Assembly: GCA_036015235.1 (NCBI GenBank)
Contig: CP107926.1
Span: 2,542,001-2,606,000 of the forward strand
Source: Streptomyces sp. NBC_00433
GTDB taxonomy: Bacteria > Actinomycetota > Actinomycetes > Streptomycetales > Streptomycetaceae
Length of the DNA stretch: 64,000 bases
Direction: 5' to 3'
Below, in pieces: positions 25,676-35,782 of the stretch (position 1 is its first letter; every line of letters starts with the position of its first letter). The notes below the pieces were generated by a model that made no database searches, was not told where the DNA came from, and worked only from the letters and a program-made list of their open reading frames with translations. Made by a program: the position numbers and the translations under genes.

Positions 25676-26488
25676 TCATGGTTGTGTCGTCGCGCCCTGA
25701 CGACTTTGCACGCCCGCCCGCCAACCGGCCGCGGGCATCGGGGCGCGTAGCAGCCCCTCGCCCCGCAGGTCGGTCCACAGACTCGCCGGGACAGGTGTGG
25801 CGAACGCGCTGACGTTGCGACGAACCTCCTGTGCGGTGCGCATGCCGACCGCGATGCCCGCAACCACGGAGTGGAGCAGCGGGAATGCCTTGGCGACCTG
25901 CGGCACCGTCACGCCGTACGCGTCGCAGACGTCCGCGATCCGGTGGACCCGCTCCACCATCTCCGGGGTCGCGGCGCCGTAGTCGTACCGGGCCGCGACC
26001 GGCCGGTCGGTGGCCAGCAGGCCGGAGTCGAAGACGGAGGCGGCCACCATCGACACACCACGTTCGGCACAGACCGGCATCAGGTCATCCAGGGCGCTGT
26101 GGTCAAGGAGGGTGCAGCGACCGGAGAGCATCACTACGTCCGGGTCGGTCTCCCGGACCAGGCGTGTGAGCTTGCCGGGGTGGTACGTGCCCGCGCCGAT
26201 CGCCCCGACCGCACCCTCGGCGCGCAGTTCGGCGAGGGCAGGGTAACCGTGGCGCAGCGCGTCCTCGAAGTGTGCTCCTCGGCGTCGTGCAGACACAGGA
26301 TGTCGATCCGGTCGAGGCCGAGGCGCGTGCGGGAGTCCTCGACGCTGCGGCGGACGCCGTCACGGGTGAAGTCCCACACCCGGCGGTGAGTGGCGGGTAC
26401 GGCGAAGGACTCGTCCGTCCGCCCTTGCGAGTCCTGCGGCACCAGCCGTCGTCCGACCTTGGCGGAGAGGGTGAACTCATCCCGGGGC
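25676..26488 (-). pseudogene. Aldo/keto reductase pseudogene, N-terminus lost and frameshifted
   Basis: Minus-strand reading gives RDEFTLSAKVGRRLVPQDSQ, then RRSVEDSRTRLGLDRIDILC in one frame, switching near 26270 to HFEDALRHGYPALAELRAEG in another frame and continuing to LPLLHSVVAGIAVGMRT. This is the D-threo-aldose/L-fucose dehydrogenase branch of the aldo/keto reductases. The first roughly 75 residues, including the cofactor Asp/Tyr region, are missing. The break coincides with the IS5-type end at 26489, so insertion truncated the gene. The 5' part is not found on the far side of the insertion, which implies a later rearrangement. Not functional. Confidence 0.75.
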
Positions 26489-26492
26489 TTAG

Positions 26493-26515
26493 GGCGCGTA
26501 TCGAGTCGTGATCAA
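26493..26515 (+). repeat. Left inverted terminal repeat (IS5-type)
   Basis: A 23-bp sequence beginning GGCGCGTATCGAG and ending GTGATCAA. It is the exact reverse complement of 28742-28764. It abuts the truncated aldo/keto reductase. Confidence 0.7.
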
Positions 26516-26588
26516 TCCGCGGGATTCACCCTCGCAACAAACGCTGATCGCGGGGCCAACGGGCGGTCGCACTGGATGCGCATGCCGG

Positions 26589-27065
26589 TCAGCCTGTGGG
26601 CAGACCGATCTGGTCGCGTTCGAGTACAGAGCGCAACTCCGAGAAGATCTGTGCGGCGGCCGGTCCTGAGGGACCGCCCAGGACGTCTGCGGTCAGCTCG
26701 GCCAGTGTTTTGGTGAAGGTCGCCTCCGCCGCCTCGACGAGTTGCAGGCCTCCGGCGGTCAGGTCCAGCAGTGATGAGCGGCGATCCGATGGATTGGTTC
26801 GCCGTATGACCCAGGCCTGCTTCTCCAGGCGGTCGATGCCCTTGCTGGTCGCGCCGATCCCGATGGCGAATTCGGTGGCGAGGTCCGCGACCCGGGACCC
26901 GGGGTGGTCGCGCAGGAAGCGCAGGAACTCGAACTGCGAGGTGACGATCCCGTGCCGATCGCGGAGGCGGTCGTTCAGCGCGTTGTAGAGGCGTGTCTCG
27001 CAGCGGACGAGATCGGCGAAGAAGCCCGGGAGGTCGATCGGGGCACGGCTTGACTTAGCTGCCAT
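26589..27065 (-). CDS. MarR-family transcriptional regulator
   Basis: A 158-residue protein with the MarR winged helix: VADLATEFAIGIGATSKGID (recognition region), then LEKQAWVIRRTNPSDRRSSL (the wing, with the conserved DxR). Helices at both ends serve dimerisation. It is transcribed divergently from an esterase gene, with 67 bases between its ATG and the esterase ATG (27133). That spacer holds a short dyad over a -10 element. MarR proteins usually repress themselves and the divergent gene until a small phenolic or lipophilic ligand binds; control of the neighbouring esterase is the natural reading. Confidence 0.85.
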   Translation of the reverse strand: MAAKSSRAPIDLPGFFADLVRCETRLYNALNDRLRDRHGIVTSQFEFLRFLRDHPGSRVADLATEFAIGIGATSKGIDRLEKQAWVIRRTNPSDRRSSLLDLTAGGLQLVEAAEATFTKTLAELTADVLGGPSGPAAAQIFSELRSVLERDQIGLPTG

Positions 27066-27084
27066 GGCATATAGTCTACCTTAG

Positions 27085-27101
27085 ATGCCTGGGCATATAA
27101 T
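27085..27101 (+). promoter_or_regulatory. Esterase promoter -10 with overlapping MarR-type dyad
   Basis: TATAAT at 27096-27101 is a perfect -10 hexamer in an otherwise GC-rich region, about 32 bases before the esterase ATG. The dyad ATGCCTGGGCAT (27085-27096) overlaps its edge and is followed by further AT-rich half sites (GGCATATAG at 27065-27073). This suits repression by the divergent MarR protein. Confidence 0.5.
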
Positions 27102-27132
27102 TCTTTGGCATGCACTTGCGATGGAGGAAAAA

Positions 27133-28056
27133 ATGAGCAGGCAGCAACGCGCGGAAATCGACGCGATGGTCCGACAGCCTCGGCCGGAGGGCCCTCGGTC
27201 GGTGGAGGAGCTCCGCGCCGGGTTCAGGGCGATGATGGGGGGAATGATCGTCCCGGCTGGGATCCGCACCCGGACTGCGACACTCGGTGATCGGCCCGCG
27301 CTGCTCGTCGAGCCGACCGACACTCCGAAGGCCGGGACGATCCTCTACTTTCACGGCGGCTCTTACGTGGTCGGTTCACCGGAGACGGCGATGTCACTGA
27401 CGGGGAACCTCGTGGCCAAAACAGGGTTCAGGGCGTTCTCCCTGGATTACCGGCTTGCTCCTGAGTATCCGTTCCCGGCCGCGATCGAGGACGGACTGAG
27501 CGCCTACCGCGCACTTCTCGACAGCGGCGAAGACCCTTCGGCGATCGCGTTCGCCGGGGACTCCGCCGGTGGCGGCCTCACCGTCACCACCTGCCTCGCC
27601 GCCCGCGACGCGGACCTGCCCATGCCCGCCGCAATCGTGGCGTTCTCCCCCGGACTCGACATGACCCGGACAGGCGAGAGCATGGACACCAAGGCGGGCA
27701 TCGACCCGTTCTTCACGCGTGAGGGCCTGGAAAACACCGGGACCATGTACCTTGCGGGACAGGATCCACATCAGCCCATGCTCAGCCCCGCCATCCTCGC
27801 CGACCTGACCGGCTTCCCTCCGATGCTTCTGCAGGCGGGCACCAACGAAATACTCCTGGACGACTCCACACGCATGGCCACGCGCGCGAGGGAAGCCGGA
27901 GTGGACGTCATCCTGGACATCACCGCTGACGTTCCACATGTCTTCCAGGCGTTCGCCGGCGTCCTGGACGAAGCCGACGAGGCACTGGACCGCGCCGCTC
28001 TCCTTCTCAGTCAGCACATCCGCAGCAGGGGCACGGCACGCACGTCGGCAGGCTGA
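27133..28056 (+). CDS. Alpha/beta hydrolase of the hormone-sensitive lipase family
   Basis: A 307-residue enzyme. ATG 27133 is preceded by GGAGG at five bases; the in-frame ATG at 27085 lies inside the operator and is rejected. Family IV features: the oxyanion motif FHGGSYVVG, DYRLAPEYPFPAA, the nucleophile elbow GDSAGGG, and a C-terminal catalytic His in DVPHVFQAF. Enzymes of this family hydrolyse short-chain esters and some ester drugs or acyl-homoserine-type compounds; the substrate here is unknown. It lies on the same IS-bounded unit as a divergent MarR regulator, consistent with mobile acquisition of a detoxification function. Confidence 0.85.
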   Translation: MSRQQRAEIDAMVRQPRPEGPRSVEELRAGFRAMMGGMIVPAGIRTRTATLGDRPALLVEPTDTPKAGTILYFHGGSYVVGSPETAMSLTGNLVAKTGFRAFSLDYRLAPEYPFPAAIEDGLSAYRALLDSGEDPSAIAFAGDSAGGGLTVTTCLAARDADLPMPAAIVAFSPGLDMTRTGESMDTKAGIDPFFTREGLENTGTMYLAGQDPHQPMLSPAILADLTGFPPMLLQAGTNEILLDDSTRMATRAREAGVDVILDITADVPHVFQAFAGVLDEADEALDRAALLLSQHIRSRGTARTSAG

Positions 28057-28169
28057 AGCCCGCAGGCGGTCTCATACGGAACCACGGTCCGAACCCCAGG
28101 CCCTGGCTCGCCGTTCCTGTTCCTGGCGGCCGGCACCCCACCTCTCTCCGAGGGCCGTTCAAGACCCCG

Positions 28170-28745
28170 GGGGCGCGTTCTCCGTGGGCAGTGCTCACAC
28201 GGGGATCCGAGCGCGAAGAGCGGCGACGCGTCCGACGGCGGCAGAAACTCCGCCTGAAGGCCGCTCGGACGCTCCAGGGGCGGGCAGACCAGCAAGGTCC
28301 ACCTCGTCGCCGACCGGAAATGCCGCCCCCTGGTGTTCGTCCTGACCGCAGGTCAGGCCGCGGACAGCCCGCAGTTCATCCCCGTGCTCAAGAAGGTACG
28401 GGTCCGCGGGCCCGCACCCGGCCGGGCGCTGTCGCCGGGGATAAGGCCTACTCGTCCCGCGGTAACCGGGCCCAGCTGCGCAAACGCCACATTAAGGCCG
28501 TTATCCCGGAGAAGAAGGACCAGGCCGCCAACCGGAAGAAGAAGGGCTCCCGTGGTGGTCGGCCCGTCAGCCTCGACGCCAACCTGTCCAAGGAGCGCAA
28601 CGCTGTCGAGCGTCTGATCGACAAGCTCAAGGCCTGGCGAGGCATCGCCACTCGGTACGACAAGACCCCGGACAGCTACCTCGCCGGTCTTCACCTGCGC
28701 GCCTCGATCATCTGGATCAAAGACCTCACCCGGACCACCCATTGA
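28170..28745 (+). pseudogene. IS5-family transposase remnant (C-terminal half, frameshifted)
   Basis: Frame by frame the DNA reads RAAT...TPPEGRSDAPG, then GRSRGGQTSKVHLVADRKC and FVLTAGQAADSPQFIPVLKK, then GDKAYSSRGNRAQLRKRHIK and NAVERLIDKLKAWRGIATRY. These are the central and C-terminal parts of an IS5-group DDE transposase, with the last Glu in NAVERLI. At least two frameshifts and loss of roughly the first 110 residues make it inactive. The stop codon lies at the inner edge of the right inverted repeat, as in intact elements of this group. Confidence 0.75.
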
Positions 28746-28764
28746 TCACGACTCGATACGCGCC
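28742..28764 (-). repeat. Right inverted terminal repeat (IS5-type)
   Basis: The exact inverted copy of 26493-26515. Followed directly by CTAG and then by the IS481-family element. Confidence 0.7.
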
Positions 28765-29718
28765 CTAGCTGTACTGACCTGTGAGGTTGGGGACGCGGGT
28801 GGCTGGTGGTTGGCCGCCAAGGGCGGTGTGTCCGCGGTGGTGATTGTAGGTGTGGAGCCATTGCGGGTAGGCGTCGCGTCGTTCTTGTTCGCTGCGGTAG
28901 GGCCGTGCGTAGGCCCATTCGTCGAGCACGGTGCGGTTGAGGCGTTCGACTTTGCCGTTGGTCTGCGGCCGGTAGGGCCGGGTTCGTTTGTGTGTGATTC
29001 CGGCCGCTGTGAGGCTGTCGCGCCATAGGCGGGAGCGGTAGCAGGAGCCGTTGTCGGTCAGGACGCGTTCGACGGTGATGCCGGCCGAGGAGAAGTAGTC
29101 CTGGGCGCGGGTCCAGAAGCCGGTGGCGGTCTCCTTCTTCTCGTCGGCGTGGATCTCGCTGTAGGCGAGGCGGGAGTGGTCGTCGACGGCGGTGTGGATG
29201 TAGCTGTAGCCGGCGCCGGAGCGGGTTTTGCGGCCTGCCTGGCGGCCGAGGACCTTGTGGCCGCCGCCGTCGGGGATGTTGCCGAGTTTTTTGATGTCGA
29301 CGTGGACGAGTTCGCCGGGGCGGTCGCGTTCGTAGCGGCGGATGACGCGGCCGGTAGCGCGGTCCAGGTGCGTCAGGCGGGCCAGGCCGAAGCGGGTCAG
29401 GACCCTGTGGACCGTGGAGGGGTTCAGGCCCAGCAGGCCTGCGATGCGGGCCGGTCCCCACCGGCGCAGGACACGGACCTTGATGATCCGCCGCTCGGTG
29501 CGGGACGGGGTCCGGTGAGGGCTGTGCTGTGGCCGGGAGGAGCGGTCGCTCATGCCCGCCTCGCCGTACTGCCGGTAGCGGCCCGCCCATCGCTGGGCCG
29601 TGGTCGGTGAGACCTGGAAGCGTTCGGCCGCCCGCCGAAGCGGCCAGCCATCGTCCACGACGCAGCGGGCAAGGCGGAGACGGCCGGTCTCGGTCAGAGG
29701 TGCATTACGGTGAGGCAC
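28765..29718 (-). CDS. IS481-family transposase
   Basis: A 317-residue transposase. GTG 29718 (AAAGG upstream) is chosen over 29760 because family members begin with the equivalent of MPHRNAPLTETGRLRLARCV. The N-terminal helix-turn-helix (GWPLRRAAERFQVSPTTAQR) is followed by the rve/DDE integrase core: LVHVDIKKLGNIPD (first D), ERVLTDNGSCYRS (second D), and NGKVERLNRTVLDEW (E). The end reads VPNLTGQY then Ser and TAG, where TAG comes from the CTAG target duplication and not from the element. No frameshift is seen, so the element may still be active. Confidence 0.9.
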   Translation of the reverse strand: MPHRNAPLTETGRLRLARCVVDDGWPLRRAAERFQVSPTTAQRWAGRYRQYGEAGMSDRSSRPQHSPHRTPSRTERRIIKVRVLRRWGPARIAGLLGLNPSTVHRVLTRFGLARLTHLDRATGRVIRRYERDRPGELVHVDIKKLGNIPDGGGHKVLGRQAGRKTRSGAGYSYIHTAVDDHSRLAYSEIHADEKKETATGFWTRAQDYFSSAGITVERVLTDNGSCYRSRLWRDSLTAAGITHKRTRPYRPQTNGKVERLNRTVLDEWAYARPYRSEQERRDAYPQWLHTYNHHRGHTALGGQPPATRVPNLTGQYS

Positions 29719-29841
29719 GAGGGCCTTTCTGGTCGCCGGTGCAGATGTCGCAATCCACACCAGGCCAGAAGGCCCTCACCCACTGCAAGATCCCACAGCC
29801 GAGACCGGCATCACTCCTCCACAACCTCCCGGGTCAGTACA
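28769..29841 (-). mobile_element. IS481-family insertion sequence, apparently intact
   Basis: The ends are imperfect inverted repeats: TGTACTGACCTGTGAGGTTG at 28770-28789 and its counterpart (TGTACTGACCCGGGAGGTTG when inverted) ending at 29841. CCTAG occurs on both sides (28764-28768 and 29842-29846) and fits a 5-bp target duplication. One complete transposase gene fills it. The insertion sits exactly at the right end of the IS5-type unit, a CTAG target. Confidence 0.75.
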
Positions 29842-30140
29842 CCTAGGCGCCCTCGTCGAGGGTCCCCCCTTGCGAACCCCACTGACCGGCACTGCCGTAC
29901 GAGCCCTGGCCCGCGTCCCTCAGCGACGGGCCACCCCGAACTGGAGCGGCTCTCCGTTCGTGCACGGCACAAGGTGACGCAGCGGCAGATCCGCGAGGCG
30001 CTGATCGCCTGAACCCCGTGTCCTTGGTGGGGACAGGCGCCACCCAACGCGGCGCATGATGCGGCCTTCGCCAGCCTCGGTCGCACCTGCGAGGCAGCTC
30101 GCAGACCGCGCACACCCGGGCCCCGGTCACAACCGGCTGG

Positions 30141-30353
30141 ATGCAGCCTCTGCTGCGCGGCCTCCCGGTCACCGCCCAGCAACTTCGCGAGGACGGAATC
30201 CTCGAAGAGGCCGCCGTCACCGGCGCTGACCCGCAGCACCGATGCGCGGTGTTCAACATCACTCCGGAGACCGGCCTCCGCTACACCCGCTTCTTCCACC
30301 CCGACCTCACGGACAGCGACGACGTATCCGGCTGCAACATGGAGACATCGTGA
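30141..30353 (+). pseudogene. Recombinase-like C-terminal fragment
   Basis: A 70-codon frame reads LRGLPVTAQQLREDGILEEA, then AVFNITPETGLRYTRFFHPD. This resembles the C-terminal extension found after the catalytic domain in many Streptomyces tyrosine-recombinase-like proteins (pattern LRxDRILxEA...LxxVFxIxxxTxxxYxxxxHP). The catalytic part is missing: upstream DNA to 29850 shows no core motif. Assignment is from memory of that tail pattern and is moderate. Its stop overlaps the next GTG. Confidence 0.4.
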
Positions 30354-30589
30354 CCGACCACCACGCTCACCTGCTCGCCGCCATCGTCGACCTCGGCGGT
30401 GAGCTGGAGCTCCCAGCTACCCGTAACGGGCGCTTCAGGGGCGCGGTCATCCCAGAAGGCTGCGCGGTCAGCGCCGGCCGCCGCCGATGCGGCGGTCGTC
30501 GGCCAGTGCGGTCAGCGGGCCGAACTCGCGGGCAAGCTGGTTCCACGTCAGAACCTCGCCACAGCGGGCCGGGAACTCCTTCGGGTTGA
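30350..30589 (+). CDS. Short coupled open frame, truncated
   Basis: Starts at GTG 30350, overlapping the previous TGA (GTGA), and reads VTDHHAHLLAAIVDLGGELE, then PATRNGRFRGAVIPEGCAVS. After about 45 residues the sequence becomes Arg/Gly noise and overlaps the opposite-strand gene at 30468, so the true 3' part seems lost at a junction. The function is unknown. The coupling suggests it once belonged to the same operon as the recombinase-like fragment. Confidence 0.35.
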   Translation: MTDHHAHLLAAIVDLGGELELPATRNGRFRGAVIPEGCAVSAGRRRCGGRRPVRSAGRTRGQAGSTSEPRHSGPGTPSG

Positions 30590-30857
30590 ACTCGGGCATG
30601 GTCCAGGTGCCAGTGCCCCGGTCCCGCAGCCACAGGTCCCCGTCACCGTCGACCACAGTCGGCGGGACCGGTACGGGCTCGGCCTGATCGGTGGGCTCCC
30701 AGGTGACCCGGCCCGGGTGGGAAACGCGGCGCAGCTCGGTGGTGGCCAGCCGCGCGGCCAAGTCACGGGCGGACTCTTCGGCGTCCTTGACCGACGCGAG
30801 TCGGAATGCGTCGTCAAGTACGGGCAGGGCTGGATTCTTGCTGCGCTTTGAACTCAT
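30468..30857 (-). CDS. Small hypothetical protein
   Basis: A 129-residue protein. ATG 30857 has GGAGG about ten bases upstream; the longer frame to 31022 lacks a site. The N-terminus is basic (MSSKRSKNPALPVLDDAF), followed by a helical segment (KDAEESARDLAARLATTELR). The C-terminal part has DGDGDLWLRDRGTGTW and ends in an Arg/Gly tail. No known domain, but it has the look of a genuine actinobacterial accessory-region gene. It lies within the parE-associated island next to recombinase debris. Confidence 0.5.
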   Translation of the reverse strand: MSSKRSKNPALPVLDDAFRLASVKDAEESARDLAARLATTELRRVSHPGRVTWEPTDQAEPVPVPPTVVDGDGDLWLRDRGTGTWTMPEFNPKEFPARCGEVLTWNQLAREFGPLTALADDRRIGGGRR

Positions 30858-31665
30858 ACGCTGACTACCTCCGGTGGGGGGCGTCACATCCGTTATGGCA
30901 CCCCGTAGAGGAACACGGTATCCGAGGCGGGAGCCGGGCCGGCTACGACCACTGTCCAGGTGGAGGCGCTGGCACACCGGGCGGTGGGGCTGGGTCGTGA
31001 GCTGGTCCTGGACGTGGCGCAACCCGTGGTGGTAGCGCTCAGATATGTCGGTCCGGGTCTGAGAAGGTGAGGCCGCCGGGGGCGAGCGGACGTCGGGCCG
31101 GGGCGGGTGCGGGCTCGGTCTCGCCGGGCGGCTGGCGGAAGGTGGCGCCCTGCTCGACCAGCATCAGCTGGCGCCCACCCGCCTGGGCGGGTACGAAGCG
31201 GGCTCGGAGAAGGCGGGCAGCGAGAGCGGTCGACGGTCGGTCATGATCCCTGGTCTCCCAGGTCCGGCCCTGCGGTCAGGGCCAGGCGATGATCGCCAAC
31301 CGACACGCGACGAACGCCCAGGTTCGGGGCGCCGAGTGCTCAGTATTCGCGAATTCAGGCGCTTTGGTTGCAACACGAATTTGATGCACACCATGGACGA
31401 ACCGGTCGAGGTCCAGGTGCCTGCGTGTGTGCGTGGCGGACGACCAGTGGCCCAGTTTCGAAGAGCCCCCGCAGTTCATGGACGGCGTCGGGCGCATCGA
31501 GTAGCGCGCCACACCCCCAGCCATCGGGCGACTTGAGTGATGGGGTCAAGCGCGACTTCGACGCGCAGATATCCGACGAGCGGGTCACCGCAACGACCGC
31601 CGCAGGCGAAGCGCAGCGCCGGGCGTCGTCGCCTTCCACGGGTCGACGCCAACCGCACGAAAGTC
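30858..31665. other. Degraded island DNA without recognised intact genes
   Basis: About 0.8 kb between the small hypothetical gene and the recombinase remnant. Only short frames without motif or ribosome site are seen. Around 31276-31524 the minus strand reads THTRRHLDLDRFVHGVHQIR and RTWAFVACRLAIIAW, possibly transposase debris, but I cannot place it in a family. Confidence 0.35.
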
Positions 31666-31766
31666 ATGGTGCACGTGGAGCGCGACCAGCAGGGCGTTTC
31701 AGACTCTCCGAGCACCTCGGCCACGCCAACGCGGCCACGACGGCCAACACCCGTACCCACCTGTGA
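31666..31766 (+). pseudogene. Tyrosine recombinase C-terminal remnant next to parE
   Basis: One frame reads VERDQQGVS and, after a one-base shift, the next reads RLSEHLGHANAATTANTRTH with a stop. This is the box containing the last conserved His of phage-type tyrosine recombinases (LGHxxxxTTxxTYxHL), with the nucleophilic Tyr replaced by Arg. It ends 103 bp from the 3' end of parE and points towards it, the standard place for an integrase gene relative to its attachment site. Inactive. Confidence 0.6.
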
Positions 31767-31868
31767 CCCGACTTCGACGAGCGGACCCCAGGCTCCCTTC
31801 GACGAGGCCTACGCGGACCGCCTGGACGGGGGAGGGAACCCTGCGCCCGCCCTCTGCTCCGCCGTGCC

Positions 31869-33989
<2,121 letters not shown>

Positions 33990-34124
33990 GCGGACAACTC
34001 CTCGATCTGGATGGCCTGAAGGTCTTCAGCCGTATCGGTGAGAGGGTACCGAGGTCGGCGAGGGCGGCCACGCCGCCACCCGGTATCCAGGTGTTCATCC
34101 TAGTCGTTTTCGAGCATCCGTTCG

Positions 34125-34142
34125 ATCACTCGCGCGAGTGAT
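34125..34142. promoter_or_regulatory. Perfect 18-bp palindrome upstream of parE
   Basis: ATCACTCGCGCGAGTGAT is fully palindromic and lies 136-153 bases before the parE GTG, in the divergent spacer shared with the DUF7455 gene. A minus-strand TAGGAT about 25 bases nearer parE could be its -10. It looks like a dimeric repressor site; the protein is unknown. Confidence 0.45.
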
Positions 34143-34414
34143 ACACATGTCACGTTCCCAAAGAGGCATGAACCATTTAGGCTCCGGGCACGTCCTCAGC
34201 AACACCCCGGCAAGCCGGCCGGGGCCAAGCGTGGACAAGCGCACCAAAAGCCCTACAAGTGACATCTGACGTAAAAACTCTTATTCGCCGCCAATCGGTC
34301 ACACCCAGTCACCCCGAGGCCCGTTTTCGAGGAAAAGTCGTCAGCGGGAACGTTTTCGGCCTGGTTGGATGTTGACCCTGGTACGACAGCTCGTCGAGCT
34401 AGAGAAGAGGCGAC

Positions 34415-34645
34415 GTGACTACTGTTCTGACCCCCGCGAGTCCGCTGACAGCGGCAGACCGCTGTGACCGTTGCGGCGCTCAGGCCTACCTGCGTGTCGT
34501 GCTCACCAGTGGCAGTGAGCTGCTCTTCTGCGCACACCACGGACGCAAGTTCGAGCCGGAACTCAAGAAGATCGCTGCGGAAATACAGGACGAGACCGGA
34601 CGGCTTACCGACCCCCCGGCGTCGGCGGGAGAAGACGAGCGCTGA
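34415..34645 (+). CDS. DUF7455-family small zinc-ribbon-like protein
   Basis: A 76-residue protein. GTG 34415 follows GAGG. A conserved Cys/His set, RCDRCGAQAYLRVVL and LLFCAHHGRKFEPEL, gives a CxxC...CxxH metal-binding pattern typical of this actinobacterial family. The tail is acidic and probably flexible. The family is a constant neighbour of hrdB in Streptomyces, and its function is not established. It is transcribed divergently from parE (425 bp apart, including the palindrome at 34125) and ends at a bidirectional terminator. Confidence 0.8.
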   Translation: MTTVLTPASPLTAADRCDRCGAQAYLRVVLTSGSELLFCAHHGRKFEPELKKIAAEIQDETGRLTDPPASAGEDER

Positions 34646-34671
34646 CACGTCGCACCAGCGACCAGCTCGGA

Positions 34672-34714
34672 CCTGCGGGCGGACGGACCCCATGAGGGGG
34701 TGTCCGCCCGCAGG
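34672..34714. terminator. Bidirectional terminator
   Basis: A 13-bp stem CCTGCGGGCGGAC (34672-34684) pairs with 34702-34714 around a loop that itself can pair (ACCCC/GGGGGT). It separates the convergent DUF7455 and serine protease genes. Confidence 0.75.
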
Positions 34715-34741
34715 CATCCCGCGGGCCTCACAAGCCCTCCG

Positions 34742-35611
34742 TCACATGTGCTGGGAAACCAGCTCCGACACCGCGGAAACGCGCGTGTACACCCCGGGAT
34801 AGGCTGCCTCAGCGCAGCCCGTCCCCCAAGACACCAGGCCGATCAGCCGGCCGCCCGCGACCAGCGGGCCCCCGCTGTCGCCCTGACAGGCGTCCTTACC
34901 CCCGCCGGTGACCCCCGCGCACACCATGGATGCGCGCAGATACGTACCGTCGACATTGCCCGGATACGCCTTCTCGCACACCGAGTCCGCCAGGACGTCG
35001 ACCGTCGCCGTCCGCAGGGACTGCGGATACGTGCCCTCCCCCGTCGTATCGCCCCAGCCGTATACCTGCGCCGGGGTCCCCGCCGTATAGGAGGCGGTGT
35101 CGCCGGGTCCGGCCATCGGGATGACGGCGCCGCCCGGTAGCGCCTGCGACAGCGTGATCACCGCTACGTCGCCGGCATTGGTCGTGGCGTCGAAGGCCGG
35201 GTTGACCCACACGTCGGACAGCGCCAGCTCCTGCCCCGCTGTCCCGCTGAGGTCCGTACGCCCGACGATGACGCGAAGATCGGGCAGACTCCGCCAGTCC
35301 GTGGTGCCGAGTGCCTCCTGACCGAAGCAATGTGCGGCGGTGACGACCGTACGCGGCCCGACCGCGACACCGCCGCAGAACTGCCCCGACCGGCTGGAGC
35401 CGAAACGCTCCCGGCTGGCGAGCGCCACCACCCACGGGTCGCTGTCCGTGCTGGTCGGCGCACCGCCGACCACCACTCCGTTCGCGGCGGCCGGAGCCGC
35501 GGGCGCCGCCAAGGGAACGGCAAGCGCCGGCAGCAGTGCCGCCACGGCTATCACTGCACGGCGGCCGCCCACGGCACGACGGCGCAAGCGGGCGGGGAAT
35601 GGGACGTGCAT
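34742..35611 (-). CDS. Secreted trypsin-like serine protease (S1 family)
   Basis: A 289-residue preproenzyme. ATG 35611 has AGGAGG upstream; the ATG at 35638 does not. An arginine-rich N-terminus plus hydrophobic core ([17 protein letters not shown]) is a signal peptide. The mature start is close to [12 protein letters not shown]. The chymotrypsin-fold triad is complete: His in VTAAHCFG, Asp in AGDVAVITL and Ser in [10 protein letters not shown]. An Asp six residues before the Ser ([11 protein letters not shown]) predicts trypsin-like Arg/Lys specificity. Cys pairs at CGGV/AHC and [11 protein letters not shown] support disulfides. It lies between DUF7455 and hrdB with terminators on both sides, so it is a single-gene unit. 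Confidence 0.9.
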   Translation of the reverse strand: MHVPFPARLRRRAVGGRRAVIAVAALLPALAVPLAAPAAPAAANGVVVGGAPTSTDSDPWVVALASRERFGSSRSGQFCGGVAVGPRTVVTAAHCFGQEALGTTDWRSLPDLRVIVGRTDLSGTAGQELALSDVWVNPAFDATTNAGDVAVITLSQALPGGAVIPMAGPGDTASYTAGTPAQVYGWGDTTGEGTYPQSLRTATVDVLADSVCEKAYPGNVDGTYLRASMVCAGVTGGGKDACQGDSGGPLVAGGRLIGLVSWGTGCAEAAYPGVYTRVSAVSELVSQHM

Positions 35612-35721
35612 ACGGCCTCCTGACCCTGTGAATAACACTGAATACCCAGAGTCATCGATCGGGCAGAGGGCCGCATCCGCAGAGAAGCGCGCTGAAGACG
35701 GAGCAGAGCCGAGAAGCAGAG

Positions 35722-35755
35722 ATCCGCCGCCCTGCTGTCGAGCAGGGCGGCGGAT
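35722..35755. terminator. hrdB terminator
   Basis: A perfect 15-bp stem (ATCCGCCGCCCTGCT, 35722-35736, with 35741-35755) and a GTCG loop, 28 bases past the hrdB stop. Confidence 0.8.
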
Positions 35756-35782
35756 GAGTGACGAGCGGTGGAGCGGTGACGA

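Larger units (their letters stand above)
26489..28768. mobile_element. Unit bounded by inverted IS5-type ends, carrying MarR and esterase genes
   Basis: Two perfect 23-bp inverted repeats (26493-26515 and 28742-28764) bound 2.3 kb and are flanked by TTAG (26489-26492) and CTAG (28765-28768), the YTAG target type known for IS5-group elements. Inside lie a MarR-type regulator, an esterase and, next to the right end, the C-terminal part of an IS5-family transposase. A simple IS5-type element is only about 0.9 kb. So either passenger genes replaced the 5' half of the transposase, or two copies in opposite orientation now flank the genes. Confidence 0.55.

Noticed and set aside
31276-31524. Minus-strand frame with RTWAFVACRLAIIAW as a transposase
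   Set aside because: Too short and without catalytic motif; mentioned only as possible debris.
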